A DNA stretch of 64,000 nt from Magnetovibrio blakemorei (GTDB lineage: Bacteria > Pseudomonadota > Alphaproteobacteria > Rhodospirillales > Magnetovibrionaceae). The translations under genes and the position numbers were made by a program. Shown piece after piece: positions 29,059-38,391 of this stretch. The stretch lies in contig NZ_MCGG01000008.1 in NCBI RefSeq assembly GCF_001746755.1, positions 186,001-250,000 on the forward strand. The letters run 5' to 3'. The notes under the pieces are model-generated. The model saw only the letters and a list, made by a program, of their open reading frames with translations. It ran no database searches and was not told the origin of the DNA. Each line of letters begins with the position of its first letter. Within the stretch, counting starts at the first letter, position 1.

Positions 29059-29361
29059 TTAACCTCCCTGAGCCAGCCACGCCTTCCACCCACCGGCCAA
29101 ATTGTAAATTTCGCTGAGGCCCAGTTGTTCGAGGAAACTGCACAGGTCGCGACTGCTGTTGCCTTCATAGCAGTAGACCAGCACCGGGGGATTGGTGCGG
29201 CGTTGTTTCATCAAGGTGGAGATGACGTGGTCGCTGGCGGGTTGGGCCTTGGGCAGTTGGCCTTGGCGCTGGCTCGAGGTGTCGCGGGTGTCGAGCACCA
29301 CCAGATTTTCGCGTTTTAACAAGGTCGCGACGTCGCGGACGTCGATGTCTTGGTAACTCAT
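29059..29361 (-). CDS. rhodanese-like domain protein
   Basis: 100 residues, a single rhodanese domain of GlpE type. Catalytic C64 in YCYEGNSSRD accepts sulfane sulfur; LDTRD and LAGGWKAWL frame the domain. The cysteine loop C-Y-E-G-N-S-S differs from E. coli GlpE, and the substrate is unknown. AAGGGG eight bases upstream of ATG 29361 supports the start. Preceded upstream by a repeat-rich spacer. Confidence 0.9.
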   Translation of the reverse strand: MSYQDIDVRDVATLLKRENLVVLDTRDTSSQRQGQLPKAQPASDHVISTLMKQRRTNPPVLVYCYEGNSSRDLCSFLEQLGLSEIYNLAGGWKAWLAQGG

Positions 29362-29607
29362 TTTAAGTTCCCCTTATGGATGGCCAAAGGTGCCGGTGTG
29401 CCGAACACAGCAAGTTTTGTTCCAGCCGTAAGGGGTTGTTTTTAAAGGGAACTGAGAAAGGCCAATGCGACAAATTGTCGTGTGTTCCTCAACGCGACGT
29501 GTGGATTGTGTCAACGCCTGTCTTTGCTTCACGCAAAAAAGACGTCAGGACGAAGCGTTATCAACTCAGATCGTATGGGGCACCCTAAGGGCACGCTTGA
29601 ATTCAGC

Positions 29608-29641
29608 CGTCTTGCGCGGGCTTGACCCGCGTATCCATGAC
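29608..29641. repeat. palindromic repeat, CGCGGGCTTGACCCGCG type
   Basis: Core CGCGGGCTTGACCCGCG is an inverted repeat flanked by CGTCTTG and TATCCATGAC. The form is common in alphaproteobacterial intergenic DNA. Adjacent to two other element types. Confidence 0.7.
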
Positions 29642-29665
29642 TTTTTTAGGAGGCGCGAGTAAGAC

Positions 29666-29698
29666 GTGGATGACCGGATCAAATCCGGTCAGGACGAA
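29666..29698. repeat. palindromic repeat, GACCGGATCAAATCCGGTC type
   Basis: GACCGGAT-CAA-ATCCGGTC is a perfect stem with flanks GTGGAT and AGGACGAA, related to the neighbouring element at 29608. Confidence 0.7.
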
Positions 29699-29727
29699 AC
29701 TTCGTCGAAGACTTTGGTCCTCCCCGT

Positions 29728-29762
29728 CATTGCGAGACCCCGAAGGGGGGCGTGGCAATCCA
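29728..29762. repeat. partial copy of the 10404-10479 repeat
   Basis: TCATTGCGAGACCCCGAAGG...GGCAATCCA matches the right half of the element at 10445-10479 almost base for base, with one extra G. Confidence 0.75.
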
Positions 29763-29789
29763 GGCGCCGCGTCGAGGAACCTTGTTATT

Positions 29790-31355
29790 TTATGTCGCAA
29801 GGCCCAGCACAGTGTCCAAGTCCAGACAGGCTTCCAAATGATCCGCGAGCGCGTCGAGCGCGTTTTCCACGCCTTGTTCGTAGGCCGCGCCGCCGCTGCG
29901 GCCTTCGCGCAGTTGGCTCAAGAAGTCATGGCGAAAGGCGTCCGTTGCAAACACGCCGTGCAGATAGGTGCCCATGACGTGGCCACTGGGGCTGAGTGCA
30001 CCCTCTTCGCGGCCGTCTTGAAGATGGAACCAGGGCGTATGGCGATCGGGGCCTTCGGTGAGGCCGATGTGCATTTCATAGCCTGCTATATCCAGTCCCG
30101 TTGCGGCGACTTTGCCCGTCACCTGCTCCAGGGTTTTGTCGCCCGTCAGCACGGTTTCCACGTCCAAAAAGCCCAGGCCCGGTTCTTCGCCTGCATCCCC
30201 TTCGATGCCGTCGGGGTCTGAAATGCGCTGGCCCAGCATTTGATAGCCGCCACACAGGCCCACCACCAAACCGCCGCGGTGGAGGTGCGCGGCGATGTCG
30301 ATGTCCCAGCGTTCCGTTTTCACTTGACGCAAATCGCTGATCACGGATTTGGAGCCGGGCAGCACAATCACGTCCACGTCGCCGGGAATGGCTTGGCCCG
30401 CCTCAATCATCAACACTTCAACATCGTCTTCCGCCATCAAGGGATCGAGATCATCGAAGTTGGCGATGCGCGCCAAGCGCGGCACGGCGATGCGGATGGG
30501 ATGCGCGCCATGGCCGCGTCCCGCTTCCAGCCACGTGCCCAACGAGGCGCTGTCTTCTTTCGGCAGTTTTGCAGCGTCCAAAAACCACCCAACAACGCCC
30601 AAGCCCGGCCATCCGGTGCGCGCTTCGATGTCGGTCATGGCGGGCATAAACAGCGCCACGTCGCCGCGAAATTTGTTGATGACAAAGCCCTTGATCAGGG
30701 CGCGCTCGGACGGCATCAGCACCGCATGGGTGCCCACCACCTGGGCGATGACACCGCCCTTTTCCACGTCGCCCGCCAGCACCACGGGCACGCCATCCGG
30801 TGCATTGGCCGCCAGGGCGAAGCCCATGTTGGCGATGTCGCCGGCGCGTAAATTGACTTCCGACGGACTGCCGGCCCCTTCGACAATCACCAAATCACAG
30901 GTCGATTTCAGGCGTTCGAACGCGGCCAGGACGTCCGGCAACAGGGTTTCTTTAAAGGTGCGGAAATCTTGCGGCTTCACTTGGCCGCGCATGTGACCGT
31001 TCACCACCAGCTGGGCGCCGGAATCGTGTTCGGGTTTCAGCAACACCGGGTTCATATCGGTGTGCGGGGCAACCCCACAGGCACGGGCCTGCAACGCCTG
31101 AGCACGGCCGATTTCGCCGCTGTCCGAGGTAACGGCGGCGTTGTTGGACATATTTTGCGGCTTAAACGGGCGCACGACCAGGCCACGCCGGGTGAACGCC
31201 CGACACAGCCCCGCCACCAGCAAAGACTTGCCCGCGTCCGAGCCGGTGCCTTGCACCATAAACGCCTTGGCCATCGGCTGAGGTGCCGGGGCGGGCTCTT
31301 TCGGGGCTGGTTCTTTAAGTGAAACTTGAGCTGATGCCGTACGCTTATTGACCAT
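29790..31355 (-). CDS. cobQ: cobyric acid synthase
   Basis: 521 residues. Amidates cobyrinic acid diamide side chains using glutamine and ATP in cobalamin synthesis. The dethiobiotin-synthetase-like N-domain has VQGTGSDAGKSLL; the C-terminal triad-type amidotransferase has LCGGYQMLG with the catalytic cysteine. ATG 31355 overlaps the end of the SYLF gene and follows AAGGTG; an internal ATG at 31274 (MAKAFMV) would better match family N-termini and removes a Lys/Pro/Ala-rich leader. Downstream of cobO on the same strand. Confidence 0.95.
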   Translation of the reverse strand: MVNKRTASAQVSLKEPAPKEPAPAPQPMAKAFMVQGTGSDAGKSLLVAGLCRAFTRRGLVVRPFKPQNMSNNAAVTSDSGEIGRAQALQARACGVAPHTDMNPVLLKPEHDSGAQLVVNGHMRGQVKPQDFRTFKETLLPDVLAAFERLKSTCDLVIVEGAGSPSEVNLRAGDIANMGFALAANAPDGVPVVLAGDVEKGGVIAQVVGTHAVLMPSERALIKGFVINKFRGDVALFMPAMTDIEARTGWPGLGVVGWFLDAAKLPKEDSASLGTWLEAGRGHGAHPIRIAVPRLARIANFDDLDPLMAEDDVEVLMIEAGQAIPGDVDVIVLPGSKSVISDLRQVKTERWDIDIAAHLHRGGLVVGLCGGYQMLGQRISDPDGIEGDAGEEPGLGFLDVETVLTGDKTLEQVTGKVAATGLDIAGYEMHIGLTEGPDRHTPWFHLQDGREEGALSPSGHVMGTYLHGVFATDAFRHDFLSQLREGRSGGAAYEQGVENALDALADHLEACLDLDTVLGLAT

Positions 31356-32040
31356 TCAACACCTTGCGCAAGCCGTCAGCGGCGGGGTTTTGCGCACGCC
31401 CTCCCAGCACAATGTCGGTGGGCGTCAGCATTTCGCCGTAATAGGCTTTGTTCAAGTCGTTGCGTTTGATCAAGGCGGCGGCTTCGAGCGAGCCCCCGGC
31501 GAACGCGCCCACGCCTTGGCTGAAGACCAAGATATCGGCACCGGCGTTGGTGGTGGTCGACGCTTCGACCCCCGCCCCGATGGTGCCGATGATCAGACCC
31601 AAATCAGCCCCCAGCTTGCCTTGATGGTCGATGACCGCGCGCACCGCGTCTTGGCTGAAAATCAGCAAAATCGCATCGCCAACCTGAGCGCCCGCTTGCA
31701 GGCCGACACTGCCCGCCGCCAGCGCATAAAAGGCGGGTTGGCCCCATTCACCGTTTCCATTCTTGGCCAGCAAAACACCGCTGCCGCCTTCTGCCGCCAA
31801 AATAAAGCCGCCTTTGATCACGCCCGGCATGATGAGGATACCTTGGGCTTTGGGCAGCATGGCGCGAAATTCATCCATGGGCTGTTCGTTTGAGGCCTTG
31901 AATTTTTGCACCGCCAACTGCGCGCCTTGGACAATCTGGTGGGCCCGCGCTTCATCGGTGATGGGGCGGGTCGAGCACGCTGACAAGGCCAACGGCAACG
32001 CCATCAACACCACTACAATTGCTTTGATACGTGAAATCAT
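31345..32040 (-). CDS. SYLF (YSC84-like) domain lipoprotein
   Basis: 231 residues. A lipoprotein signal ends in LALSAC with the lipidated cysteine at residue 22; the rest is a SYLF lipid-binding domain (QGILIMPGVIKGGFILAAEGGSG, AGVEASTT, DILVFSQGVGAFAG). AAAAAGGGC before ATG 32040 fixes the start six codons into the longer reading. It lies between cobO and cobQ in the same orientation and overlaps cobQ by 11 bases, which is odd for an envelope protein. Confidence 0.88.
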   Translation of the reverse strand: MISRIKAIVVVLMALPLALSACSTRPITDEARAHQIVQGAQLAVQKFKASNEQPMDEFRAMLPKAQGILIMPGVIKGGFILAAEGGSGVLLAKNGNGEWGQPAFYALAAGSVGLQAGAQVGDAILLIFSQDAVRAVIDHQGKLGADLGLIIGTIGAGVEASTTTNAGADILVFSQGVGAFAGGSLEAAALIKRNDLNKAYYGEMLTPTDIVLGGRAQNPAADGLRKVLNGQ

Positions 32041-32125
32041 CTGACTGCCCTTTTTCATGAACGCGCCGATCCCGTCGATTCGCCCGATTCACCTCAGTTG
32101 AGAGCGTAAAAATACCACGCAAATG

Positions 32126-32734
32126 TTAAAATTCGATGCCTTCTTGTGCTTTTATCCCGGAGCGGAAAGGATGCTTCACCAACGTCATTTCCGTCACCAA
32201 ATCGGCCACGTCAATGATTTCATCCAGCGCATTGCGCCCGGTCAGCACCATGTGCAAATCCGCCCGTTTGGATTTCAGGGCGTCCACCACCATCGCGGCG
32301 TCCAATTGGCCATAGCGCAACGCAATATTGATTTCGTCCAAAATCAGCAACGAAATGGTGTCGTCCGCCATCATCGTCGTCACCGCTGCCCACGCCCGGG
32401 CGGCGGCGGCTTTGTCGCGCTCTAAGTCCTGACTTTCCCAGCTGAACCCTTCGCCATGGGCTTCAATCACGCATTGATCGCCGAATTTTTCAAACGTGAC
32501 GCGCTCGCCCGTGTCCCATTTACCCTTCACAAACTGCACGATCCCCACCCGGCGGCCATACCCCAAGGTGCGCAGGGCCATGCCCCAAGCGGCCGTGGAT
32601 TTGCCTTTGCCCTTACCGGTGTGGACAATCACCAAGCCGCGCGTTTCGGTCTTGGCCGCCATGATTTTGTCGCGCGCGGCCTTCTTTTTTTCCATTTTTG
32701 ATTTATGGCGTTCAGCGGTTTCGACTTCGGTCAC
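32126..32734 (-). CDS. cobO: cob(I)yrinic acid a,c-diamide adenosyltransferase
   Basis: 202 residues. Attaches the adenosyl group of ATP to the cobalt of corrinoids. P-loop GKGKGKSTAAWG at about residues 40-51, then VQFVKGKW and LDEINIAL. The N-terminal 30 residues are Lys-rich, as in other CobO. Start GTG 32734 with GGAG about nine bases upstream. First gene of cobO - SYLF - cobQ, divergent from the sensor kinase at 32863. No B12 riboswitch is visible in the intergenic space. Confidence 0.94.
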   Translation of the reverse strand: MTEVETAERHKSKMEKKKAARDKIMAAKTETRGLVIVHTGKGKGKSTAAWGMALRTLGYGRRVGIVQFVKGKWDTGERVTFEKFGDQCVIEAHGEGFSWESQDLERDKAAAARAWAAVTTMMADDTISLLILDEINIALRYGQLDAAMVVDALKSKRADLHMVLTGRNALDEIIDVADLVTEMTLVKHPFRSGIKAQEGIEF

Positions 32735-32862
32735 GGCATCTGCTCCATTTTGGACTCTTTAAGGTATGTTTATAGTTTGAATAGCCTTTAGATTGAGGCA
32801 TCTTTATAATAATCAAGCAAATGCTTAAGGCCATGGACAAATAAGAGAGGCGATCAAAGGGT

Positions 32863-34137
32863 ATGAAGTCCGCAAAAATCCTTTTGGCCGGTGGCGGCAT
32901 CGAGACAGAGCATGCCCTGCTGGAGGCTTTTAAAGAGGATGGCTTTAGCATTGATCTCGTTCATTCTGACGACACCGAGGAAACGCTGACGGCTTTGGTC
33001 AGTTTCAAATTTCAACTGTGTGTGGTGCGCGCCATCTCCGACCAGCCGGAATTTGCCCTGGCGGTGTGCGCAGGGGCCAAAGAATCCGGCGTGCGCATTC
33101 CCATCATCGTATTGATGGACATCGACAGTCGTCCTACGGAAAATGCCTTCATACAAGCCGGTGCCCTGGCGGCCTTGCCGTGGGACGGCAGTCAAGATGC
33201 GATGCTGCGAAACTTTGTCCACCTGACCGTCGTTTTGCGCAAATCCGAAGAAAGCCTGCGCAAAACCAACGATCATTTGCTCCAAGAAATGCGCACCATC
33301 CAGGATGAACGCGAACGGGCTGAGGCCATCAATATTCAGTATGTCGAATTGGCTGAGAACTACGCCCTTGCCAAAGACGAACTGGAAAAGCTCAACCAAG
33401 AAAAAAACAAGTTCTTTTCCATCATCGCCCACGACCTGCGCAGCCCCTTCACCGCCCTGCTGGGCTTCACCTCGTTGTTGGAGCAGCGCGTCGATGTGTT
33501 GACAAAAGAAAAAGTCAAAGATTACGCTCACACCATCAATGAAAGTGCCAACCGTGTATTCAAGCTGTTGGAAAACTTGTTGGAATGGGCCCGGCTGCAA
33601 ATGGACCGCGTAGAATACACCCCCCATTTTTTTGCGCTGAACGAGATTGTCGCCAACACCCTTGAAATCCTGGGGCCTGTGGCCCGCGACAAAGGCATCC
33701 AGTTGAAGGAATGCGGCGAAGCCCCGACGGCTTATGCCGATTCCCAAACCATCGACACTGTGATCCGGAACTTGGTCAGCAACGCCATTAAGTTCACGCC
33801 AAAGGGCGGCACCATCACCATCCAATACGCCCACACCCCTGAACACTTGGCCCAGGTGAGCATCATTGACACCGGCGTTGGCATGGACGTCAAAACCGCA
33901 GAAGCGATTTTCCATTTATCGACCAACGTCACCACCAAAGGCACCGACGGCGAAAAAGGCACCGGCTTAGGCTTGCTATTGTGCAAAGAATTTGTCGAAC
34001 GCAACCACGGAAAAATGTTCATAAAAAGCAAACCCGGGGTCGGCTCGACGTTCAGTTTCACCTTGCCCATGTCGGCACCTGCCGCCAACGAAACGGAACG
34101 CCCTCAAAAGCACTCATCCGCGCGTTCCGCATTCTGA
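32863..34137 (+). CDS. histidine kinase with N-terminal pseudo-receiver
   Basis: 424 residues, no membrane helix. Residues 1-125 have receiver-like alternation but lack the acid pocket (AGGGIETE), the phospho-acceptor Asp (VVRAIS) and the lysine (PWDGS), so it cannot be phosphorylated in the usual way. A coiled coil at about 125-180 leads to the dimerisation domain with H190 in IIAHDLRSPFTALLG and a normal HATPase (VSNAIKFTP, DTGVGM, GTGLGLLLCKEF). Cytosolic. No response regulator gene is adjacent. Divergent from cobO. Confidence 0.9.
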   Translation: MKSAKILLAGGGIETEHALLEAFKEDGFSIDLVHSDDTEETLTALVSFKFQLCVVRAISDQPEFALAVCAGAKESGVRIPIIVLMDIDSRPTENAFIQAGALAALPWDGSQDAMLRNFVHLTVVLRKSEESLRKTNDHLLQEMRTIQDERERAEAINIQYVELAENYALAKDELEKLNQEKNKFFSIIAHDLRSPFTALLGFTSLLEQRVDVLTKEKVKDYAHTINESANRVFKLLENLLEWARLQMDRVEYTPHFFALNEIVANTLEILGPVARDKGIQLKECGEAPTAYADSQTIDTVIRNLVSNAIKFTPKGGTITIQYAHTPEHLAQVSIIDTGVGMDVKTAEAIFHLSTNVTTKGTDGEKGTGLGLLLCKEFVERNHGKMFIKSKPGVGSTFSFTLPMSAPAANETERPQKHSSARSAF

Positions 34138-34189
34138 TCCCGCATGGTGGGCAAATGCCCGCTGTCCGTCAGCTTGAAAGTTCCGGTCC

Positions 34190-34687
34190 ATGACCGTCAA
34201 ACGCAAAACGTCCTCGTCCACGCTAAAACCTCTAAAGGTTTCAAAGCCCTCAAAATCCCGTTCACTCACGCTGATTGGCTGGCGCGAATGGGTGGATTTA
34301 CCGCAATTGGGCATTCGGCGGATGAAAGCCAAAATCGATACCGGCGCACGCACGTCCGCCCTGCACGCCTGGGACATTGAACCGTTCGATGTCGACGGTA
34401 GGCCCTGGGTCCGTTTTAACCTGCACCCGATCCAACGTAACAATCGCACCGTAATCTCGTGCGAAGCGGCGGTAACCGATCGCCGCTATGTGCGCAACAC
34501 GGGCGGCAAGCAGGAGATGCGCTACGTCGTTGAAACCGGTGTTACCCTGGGCAATGTAAGTTGGACGATCGAACTCACCCTGACCAACCGTGATAAAATG
34601 GGCTTTCGCCTGCTGCTCGGGCGCACCGCGGTGAAAAATCGCTTCTTGATAAACCCCGGTCGTTCCTATATCGCCTCACGCACCTGA
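34190..34687 (+). CDS. retropepsin-like ATP-dependent zinc protease family protein (RimB-like)
   Basis: 165 residues. A basic, Ser/Lys-rich N-terminus of about 25 residues precedes a retropepsin-like domain with DTGA at residues 50-53 (KIDTGARTSALHA), plus the late LLGRTAVKNRFLINPGRS motif of the DUF785 family. In Pseudomonas, RimB proteins are encoded with RimK and modulate it. Thirty-three bases precede the rimK ATG. The catalytic aspartate is seen; zinc or ATP dependence is only the family label. Confidence 0.85.
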   Translation: MTVKRKTSSSTLKPLKVSKPSKSRSLTLIGWREWVDLPQLGIRRMKAKIDTGARTSALHAWDIEPFDVDGRPWVRFNLHPIQRNNRTVISCEAAVTDRRYVRNTGGKQEMRYVVETGVTLGNVSWTIELTLTNRDKMGFRLLLGRTAVKNRFLINPGRSYIASRT

Positions 34688-34720
34688 TTGTTCATAGCCC
34701 ACCGAACTGGATTTTATCCG

Positions 34721-35626
34721 ATGAAAATTATGATGCTGGCCCGAAATGCGGAACTGTATTCCCACGAACGCCTGGTCAAAGCCGCCCAAGACCGAGGCCA
34801 CGAAATCGACGTTTTCGATACGCTGCGCTGCTACATGAACATCACATCCCATCGCCCGGAACTGTACTATGGCGGCGAAAAGCTGGAAGGTTATGACGCG
34901 GTCATTCCGCGCATCGGGGCGTCGATCACGTTTTACGGCACGGCGGTGGTGCGCCAGTTGGAAATGATGGGAGTCTATCCGCTCAACGAGTCTGTGGCCA
35001 TCGGTCGATCACGCGACAAACTGCGGTCCATGCAATTGCTGGCTCGCGATGGCATCGGTCTGCCGGTCACCGCTTTTGCCCACGACACCAGCCGCACCGA
35101 TCAGGTGCTCGAAATCGCGGGAGGCACCCCTGTGGTGATCAAATTGTTGGAAGGCACCCAAGGCATCGGCGTGGTGCTGGCGGAAACGCCGCGTTCGGCC
35201 AAATCCATCATCGAAGCCTTTCGCGGTGCCAAGGTGAACATTTTGGTCCAAGAATTCATCAAAGAAGCGGGCAACAAGGACATCCGTGCCCTGGTGGTTG
35301 GCGGCAAGGTGGTCGCGGCCATGCAGCGCACCGGATCGGGGGATGATTTCCGCTCCAACCTGCACAGGGGCGGCCATGCGCAAAACATCAAAATCACCGC
35401 CGAGGAACGCTCCACCGCTCTGCGCGCCGCCAAGGCTATGGGCCTGAATGTGTGCGGTGTGGATATGCTGCGTTCCAACCACGGTCCGGTGGTGATGGAA
35501 GTCAACTCTTCGCCAGGTCTTGAAGGCGTTGAATCGGCCACCGGCATTGATGTCGCAGGCAAAATCATTGAATTTTTGGAAAAAAATGCCAAACCCGGCA
35601 AAACCAAAACCAAAGGCCGAGGTTAG
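34721..35626 (+). CDS. rimK: RimK family alpha-L-glutamate ligase
   Basis: 301 residues. ATP-grasp enzyme that adds glutamate residues to the C-terminus of ribosomal protein S6 in E. coli. Motifs: [50 protein letters not shown] and the metal-binding [15 protein letters not shown] 34721 (MKIMMLARN) is the family start; the longer reading would begin with TTG 34688. A Lys-rich tail ends the protein. Between the protease and the aspartoacylase-family gene. Confidence 0.95.
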   Translation: MKIMMLARNAELYSHERLVKAAQDRGHEIDVFDTLRCYMNITSHRPELYYGGEKLEGYDAVIPRIGASITFYGTAVVRQLEMMGVYPLNESVAIGRSRDKLRSMQLLARDGIGLPVTAFAHDTSRTDQVLEIAGGTPVVIKLLEGTQGIGVVLAETPRSAKSIIEAFRGAKVNILVQEFIKEAGNKDIRALVVGGKVVAAMQRTGSGDDFRSNLHRGGHAQNIKITAEERSTALRAAKAMGLNVCGVDMLRSNHGPVVMEVNSSPGLEGVESATGIDVAGKIIEFLEKNAKPGKTKTKGRG

Positions 35627-35669
35627 GCAGATATGATGTTAGGCCTCATGAACGACAGGTCATATGTAA

Positions 35670-36707
35670 ATGGTTGAGCCTTTCCTGATCAATGGCACCT
35701 CGGTGGCGCCCGGCACCCGCAAGACGGTGGATATTCCCGTCAGCTTGCTGTCCAACCACACGCCCATGAACATGTCGGTTCACGTGGTGCACGGAAAACG
35801 CCCCGGCCCGGTGATGTTCATTTCCGCCGCGGTGCACGGTGATGAAGTGATCGGCGTGGAAATTGTGCGCCGGATCGTCAACGCCAGCGCGGTGCGTACG
35901 CTGCGCGGCACCTTGTTGTGCGTGCCCATCGTCAACGCCTTTGGCTTCATCAACCACAGCCGCTACCTGCCCGACAGACGCGATCTCAATCGTTCCTTTC
36001 CGGGTTCGCCCAAGGGGTCCTTGGCGGGGCAATTGGCCAACCTGTTTATGACCGAAGTGGTCAAGCGTTCCGACATCGGCATTGATCTCCACTCCGCCGC
36101 CCAGCACCGCATCAACCTGCCGCAAATTCGCATCACCCGTGACGGCAACCGTGCGGCAGAGCTGGCTGAAGTGTTCGGTGCGCCGGTGGTTCTGGAATCG
36201 CCCTACCGCGAAGGCTCACTGCGCATGACCGCGCATGAGGCCGGCGTGGATGTCTTGGTCTATGAAGCCGGTGAAGCGCTGCGTTTTGATGAATTTGCCG
36301 TGCGGGTCGGCGTCAAAGGCATTTTGCGGGTGATGAAGGCCTTGGGCATGGTCGCAGACAAGGCCGTCGCCGACACCAAAACCAGACCCCAGTTCGCCAC
36401 CACCAGCCACTGGATCCGCGCCCCCCGCGGGGGGTTGCTCAGGGCCTTTCACACCATTGGCGAAGCGGTGCATGTGGGCGACGTCATGGGCGTGATTTCC
36501 GATCCCATCGGCGAAAAGGAGCGCGAGCTCTTAGTGCAAACCGAAGGCGTCATCATCGGGCGCACCAATTTACCCATCGTCAACCAAGGGGACGCTTTGT
36601 TTCACATCGCCCACATTCGCCGTAGCGGCGGCGTCGAAAAGTTTGTCAACCAAGCGGAAAAAGAGTTTGAAGTCGATCCGTTGTTCGACGAAGACGAAAT
36701 TATTTGA
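35670..36707 (+). CDS. succinylglutamate desuccinylase/aspartoacylase family zinc hydrolase
   Basis: 345 residues. M14-like carboxypeptidase fold: zinc ligands H56 and E59 in VHGDEVIG and H141 in DLHSAA, and the substrate-binding arginine in PDRRDLNRSFPG. The family cleaves N-acyl amino acids; the substrate here is unknown, but clustering with a protein glutamate ligase suggests removal of glutamate or a related amide. The C-terminal domain is a beta-sandwich with IIGRTNLPIVNQGD. The tail is highly acidic (FDEDEII). Confidence 0.9.
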   Translation: MVEPFLINGTSVAPGTRKTVDIPVSLLSNHTPMNMSVHVVHGKRPGPVMFISAAVHGDEVIGVEIVRRIVNASAVRTLRGTLLCVPIVNAFGFINHSRYLPDRRDLNRSFPGSPKGSLAGQLANLFMTEVVKRSDIGIDLHSAAQHRINLPQIRITRDGNRAAELAEVFGAPVVLESPYREGSLRMTAHEAGVDVLVYEAGEALRFDEFAVRVGVKGILRVMKALGMVADKAVADTKTRPQFATTSHWIRAPRGGLLRAFHTIGEAVHVGDVMGVISDPIGEKERELLVQTEGVIIGRTNLPIVNQGDALFHIAHIRRSGGVEKFVNQAEKEFEVDPLFDEDEII

Positions 36708-36844
36708 CCCTTCCTCCGCACCTATTGCCCCTCCACCCCAAGAATCGGTACATTTCCGCCCTTGCCCCGCCGCCTAAGGGCTGGTAAACCCCCAACCAAC
36801 AGATTCACTCAGTTCACCGACTTTCACGTCCAGGAGACGCATCC

Positions 36845-38251
36845 ATGAGCGACGCACAAGACTTTCAAGTTGCCGATATCAGCCTAGCCGAATGGGGCCA
36901 CAAGGACATTGACCTGTCCAACACCGAAATGCCCGGACTGGTGTCCATCCGCGAAGAGCTCAAAGCCGAGCAACCGCTGAAAGGCGCACGCATCGCCGGG
37001 TCCTTGCACATGACCATTCAAACCGCCGTGCTGATTGAAACGCTGGAAATGCTGGGCGCTGAAGTGCGCTGGGTGTCGTGCAACATTTATTCGACCCAAG
37101 ACCACGCCGCCGCCGCCATCGCCGACAACGGTACCCCGGTGTTTGCCCACAAGGGCGAAACCTTGGAAGACTACTGGGACTTCACCCACCGTCTGTTCAC
37201 GTGGCACGATGGCGGCTCGCCCAACATGATTTTGGACGACGGCGGCGACGCCACGTTGCTGTTGCATCTGGGCAAGGACGCGGAAAAAGACCTCTCGGTC
37301 CTCGACAAGCCCGGCACCGAAGAAGAAGAAGTCCTGTTTGCCGCGATCAAGGCACACCTTGCCAAAGACCCCCAGTGGTACACCAAGGCCGCCGCCAACA
37401 TCAAAGGCGTCACCGAAGAAACCACCACCGGCGTGCACCGTTTGTACGAAATGGCGAAAAAGGGCACGCTGTTGTTCCCCGCCATCAACGTCAACGATTC
37501 CGTCACCAAATCCAAGTTTGACAACAAGTACGGCTGCCGCGAAAGCCTGGTCGATAGCATCCGCCGCGCCACCGACGTGATGATGGCGGGCAAAGTCGCC
37601 GTGGTTTGCGGTTACGGCGATGTCGGCAAAGGCTCTGCGGAAAGTCTGCGTTCGTCCGGCTGTCGCGTGCTGGTCACCGAAGTCGATCCGATCTGCGCCC
37701 TGCAGGCGTGCATGGAAGGCTTTGAGGTCGTCACCGTCGAACAAGCCCTGCCCGAAGGCGACATCTACGTCACCACCACCGGCAACGTTGACATCCTCAC
37801 CGTTGAACATATGCGGGGCATGAAAGATCGTGCCATCGTCTGCAACATTGGTCACTTCGACAACGAGATCCAGGTTGCGGGCCTCAAAAACATGAAGTGG
37901 AACAACATCAAGCCGCAAGTGGACGAAATCACTTTCCCCGACGGCAACCGCATCATCTTGTTGGCCCAAGGCCGCCTTGTGAACCTGGGCTGCGCCACCG
38001 GCCACCCCAGCTTCGTCATGTCCGCAAGCTTCACCAATCAGGTTTTGGCGCAGATTGAACTGTTCAAGAACAACGCTGACGGCAAATACAAGAACGACGT
38101 TTACGTTCTGCCCAAACACCTGGACGAAAAGGTCGCCCGCTTGCACCTGGACAAATTGGGCGCAACGCTCACCAAATTGTCCCCCACACAAGCCAAATAC
38201 ATCGGCGTCACCGTCGAAGGCCCGTTCAAGCCCGATAGCTACCGCTACTAA
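36845..38251 (+). CDS. ahcY: adenosylhomocysteinase
   Basis: 468 residues. Splits S-adenosylhomocysteine to homocysteine and adenosine using tightly bound NAD. Markers: [15 protein letters not shown], the NAD site [20 protein letters not shown] and the terminal KPDSYRY. AGGAG at 36832-36836, eight bases before ATG. The leader 36708-36844 is C-rich and carries no recognised SAM/SAH aptamer. Ends at a strong terminator. Confidence 0.98.
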   Translation: MSDAQDFQVADISLAEWGHKDIDLSNTEMPGLVSIREELKAEQPLKGARIAGSLHMTIQTAVLIETLEMLGAEVRWVSCNIYSTQDHAAAAIADNGTPVFAHKGETLEDYWDFTHRLFTWHDGGSPNMILDDGGDATLLLHLGKDAEKDLSVLDKPGTEEEEVLFAAIKAHLAKDPQWYTKAAANIKGVTEETTTGVHRLYEMAKKGTLLFPAINVNDSVTKSKFDNKYGCRESLVDSIRRATDVMMAGKVAVVCGYGDVGKGSAESLRSSGCRVLVTEVDPICALQACMEGFEVVTVEQALPEGDIYVTTTGNVDILTVEHMRGMKDRAIVCNIGHFDNEIQVAGLKNMKWNNIKPQVDEITFPDGNRIILLAQGRLVNLGCATGHPSFVMSASFTNQVLAQIELFKNNADGKYKNDVYVLPKHLDEKVARLHLDKLGATLTKLSPTQAKYIGVTVEGPFKPDSYRY

Positions 38252-38271
38252 ACGGCCAAACATATTTTACG

Positions 38272-38299
38272 AAAGGGCGCTCACCGGAGCGCCCTTTTT
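38272..38299 (+). terminator. rho-independent terminator of ahcY
   Basis: AAAGGGCGCTC-ACCG-GAGCGCCCTTT followed by TT, an 11-base perfect stem beginning 21 bases after the stop codon. Confidence 0.92.
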
Positions 38300-38391
38300 G
38301 TTGCCCCAAAGACAACCTGGGCCTAACATCCCCCTCAAGGGATCACCCCCCTGATAATGCTGAGAAAATCCGAAGGGACATCTGTCGCACT

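Larger units (their letters stand above)
29362..29789. other. 428-base spacer holding dispersed palindromic repeats
   Basis: No gene of its own. The first 230 bases show only a weak inverted pair (CGACAAATTGTCG at about 29468-29480); the remainder is packed with repeat elements listed separately. The reading frames across it translate repeats and are not coding. Confidence 0.7.

Noticed and set aside
29376-29662. Two overlapping plus-strand frames in the repeat spacer
   Set aside because: No ribosome site and they run through repeats; no similarity to a known protein.
32735-32862. Cobalamin riboswitch before cobO
   Set aside because: The spacer is AT-rich and only about 130 bases; no B12-box-like sequence was recognised.
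36708-36844. SAM/SAH riboswitch before ahcY
   Set aside because: No conserved aptamer core of the SAH, SAM-II or SAM/SAH types could be found; only a C-rich leader and a good ribosome site.
36884-38263. 459-codon minus-strand frame antisense to ahcY
   Set aside because: Complete overlap with a certain gene and low-complexity composition; a codon-bias shadow.
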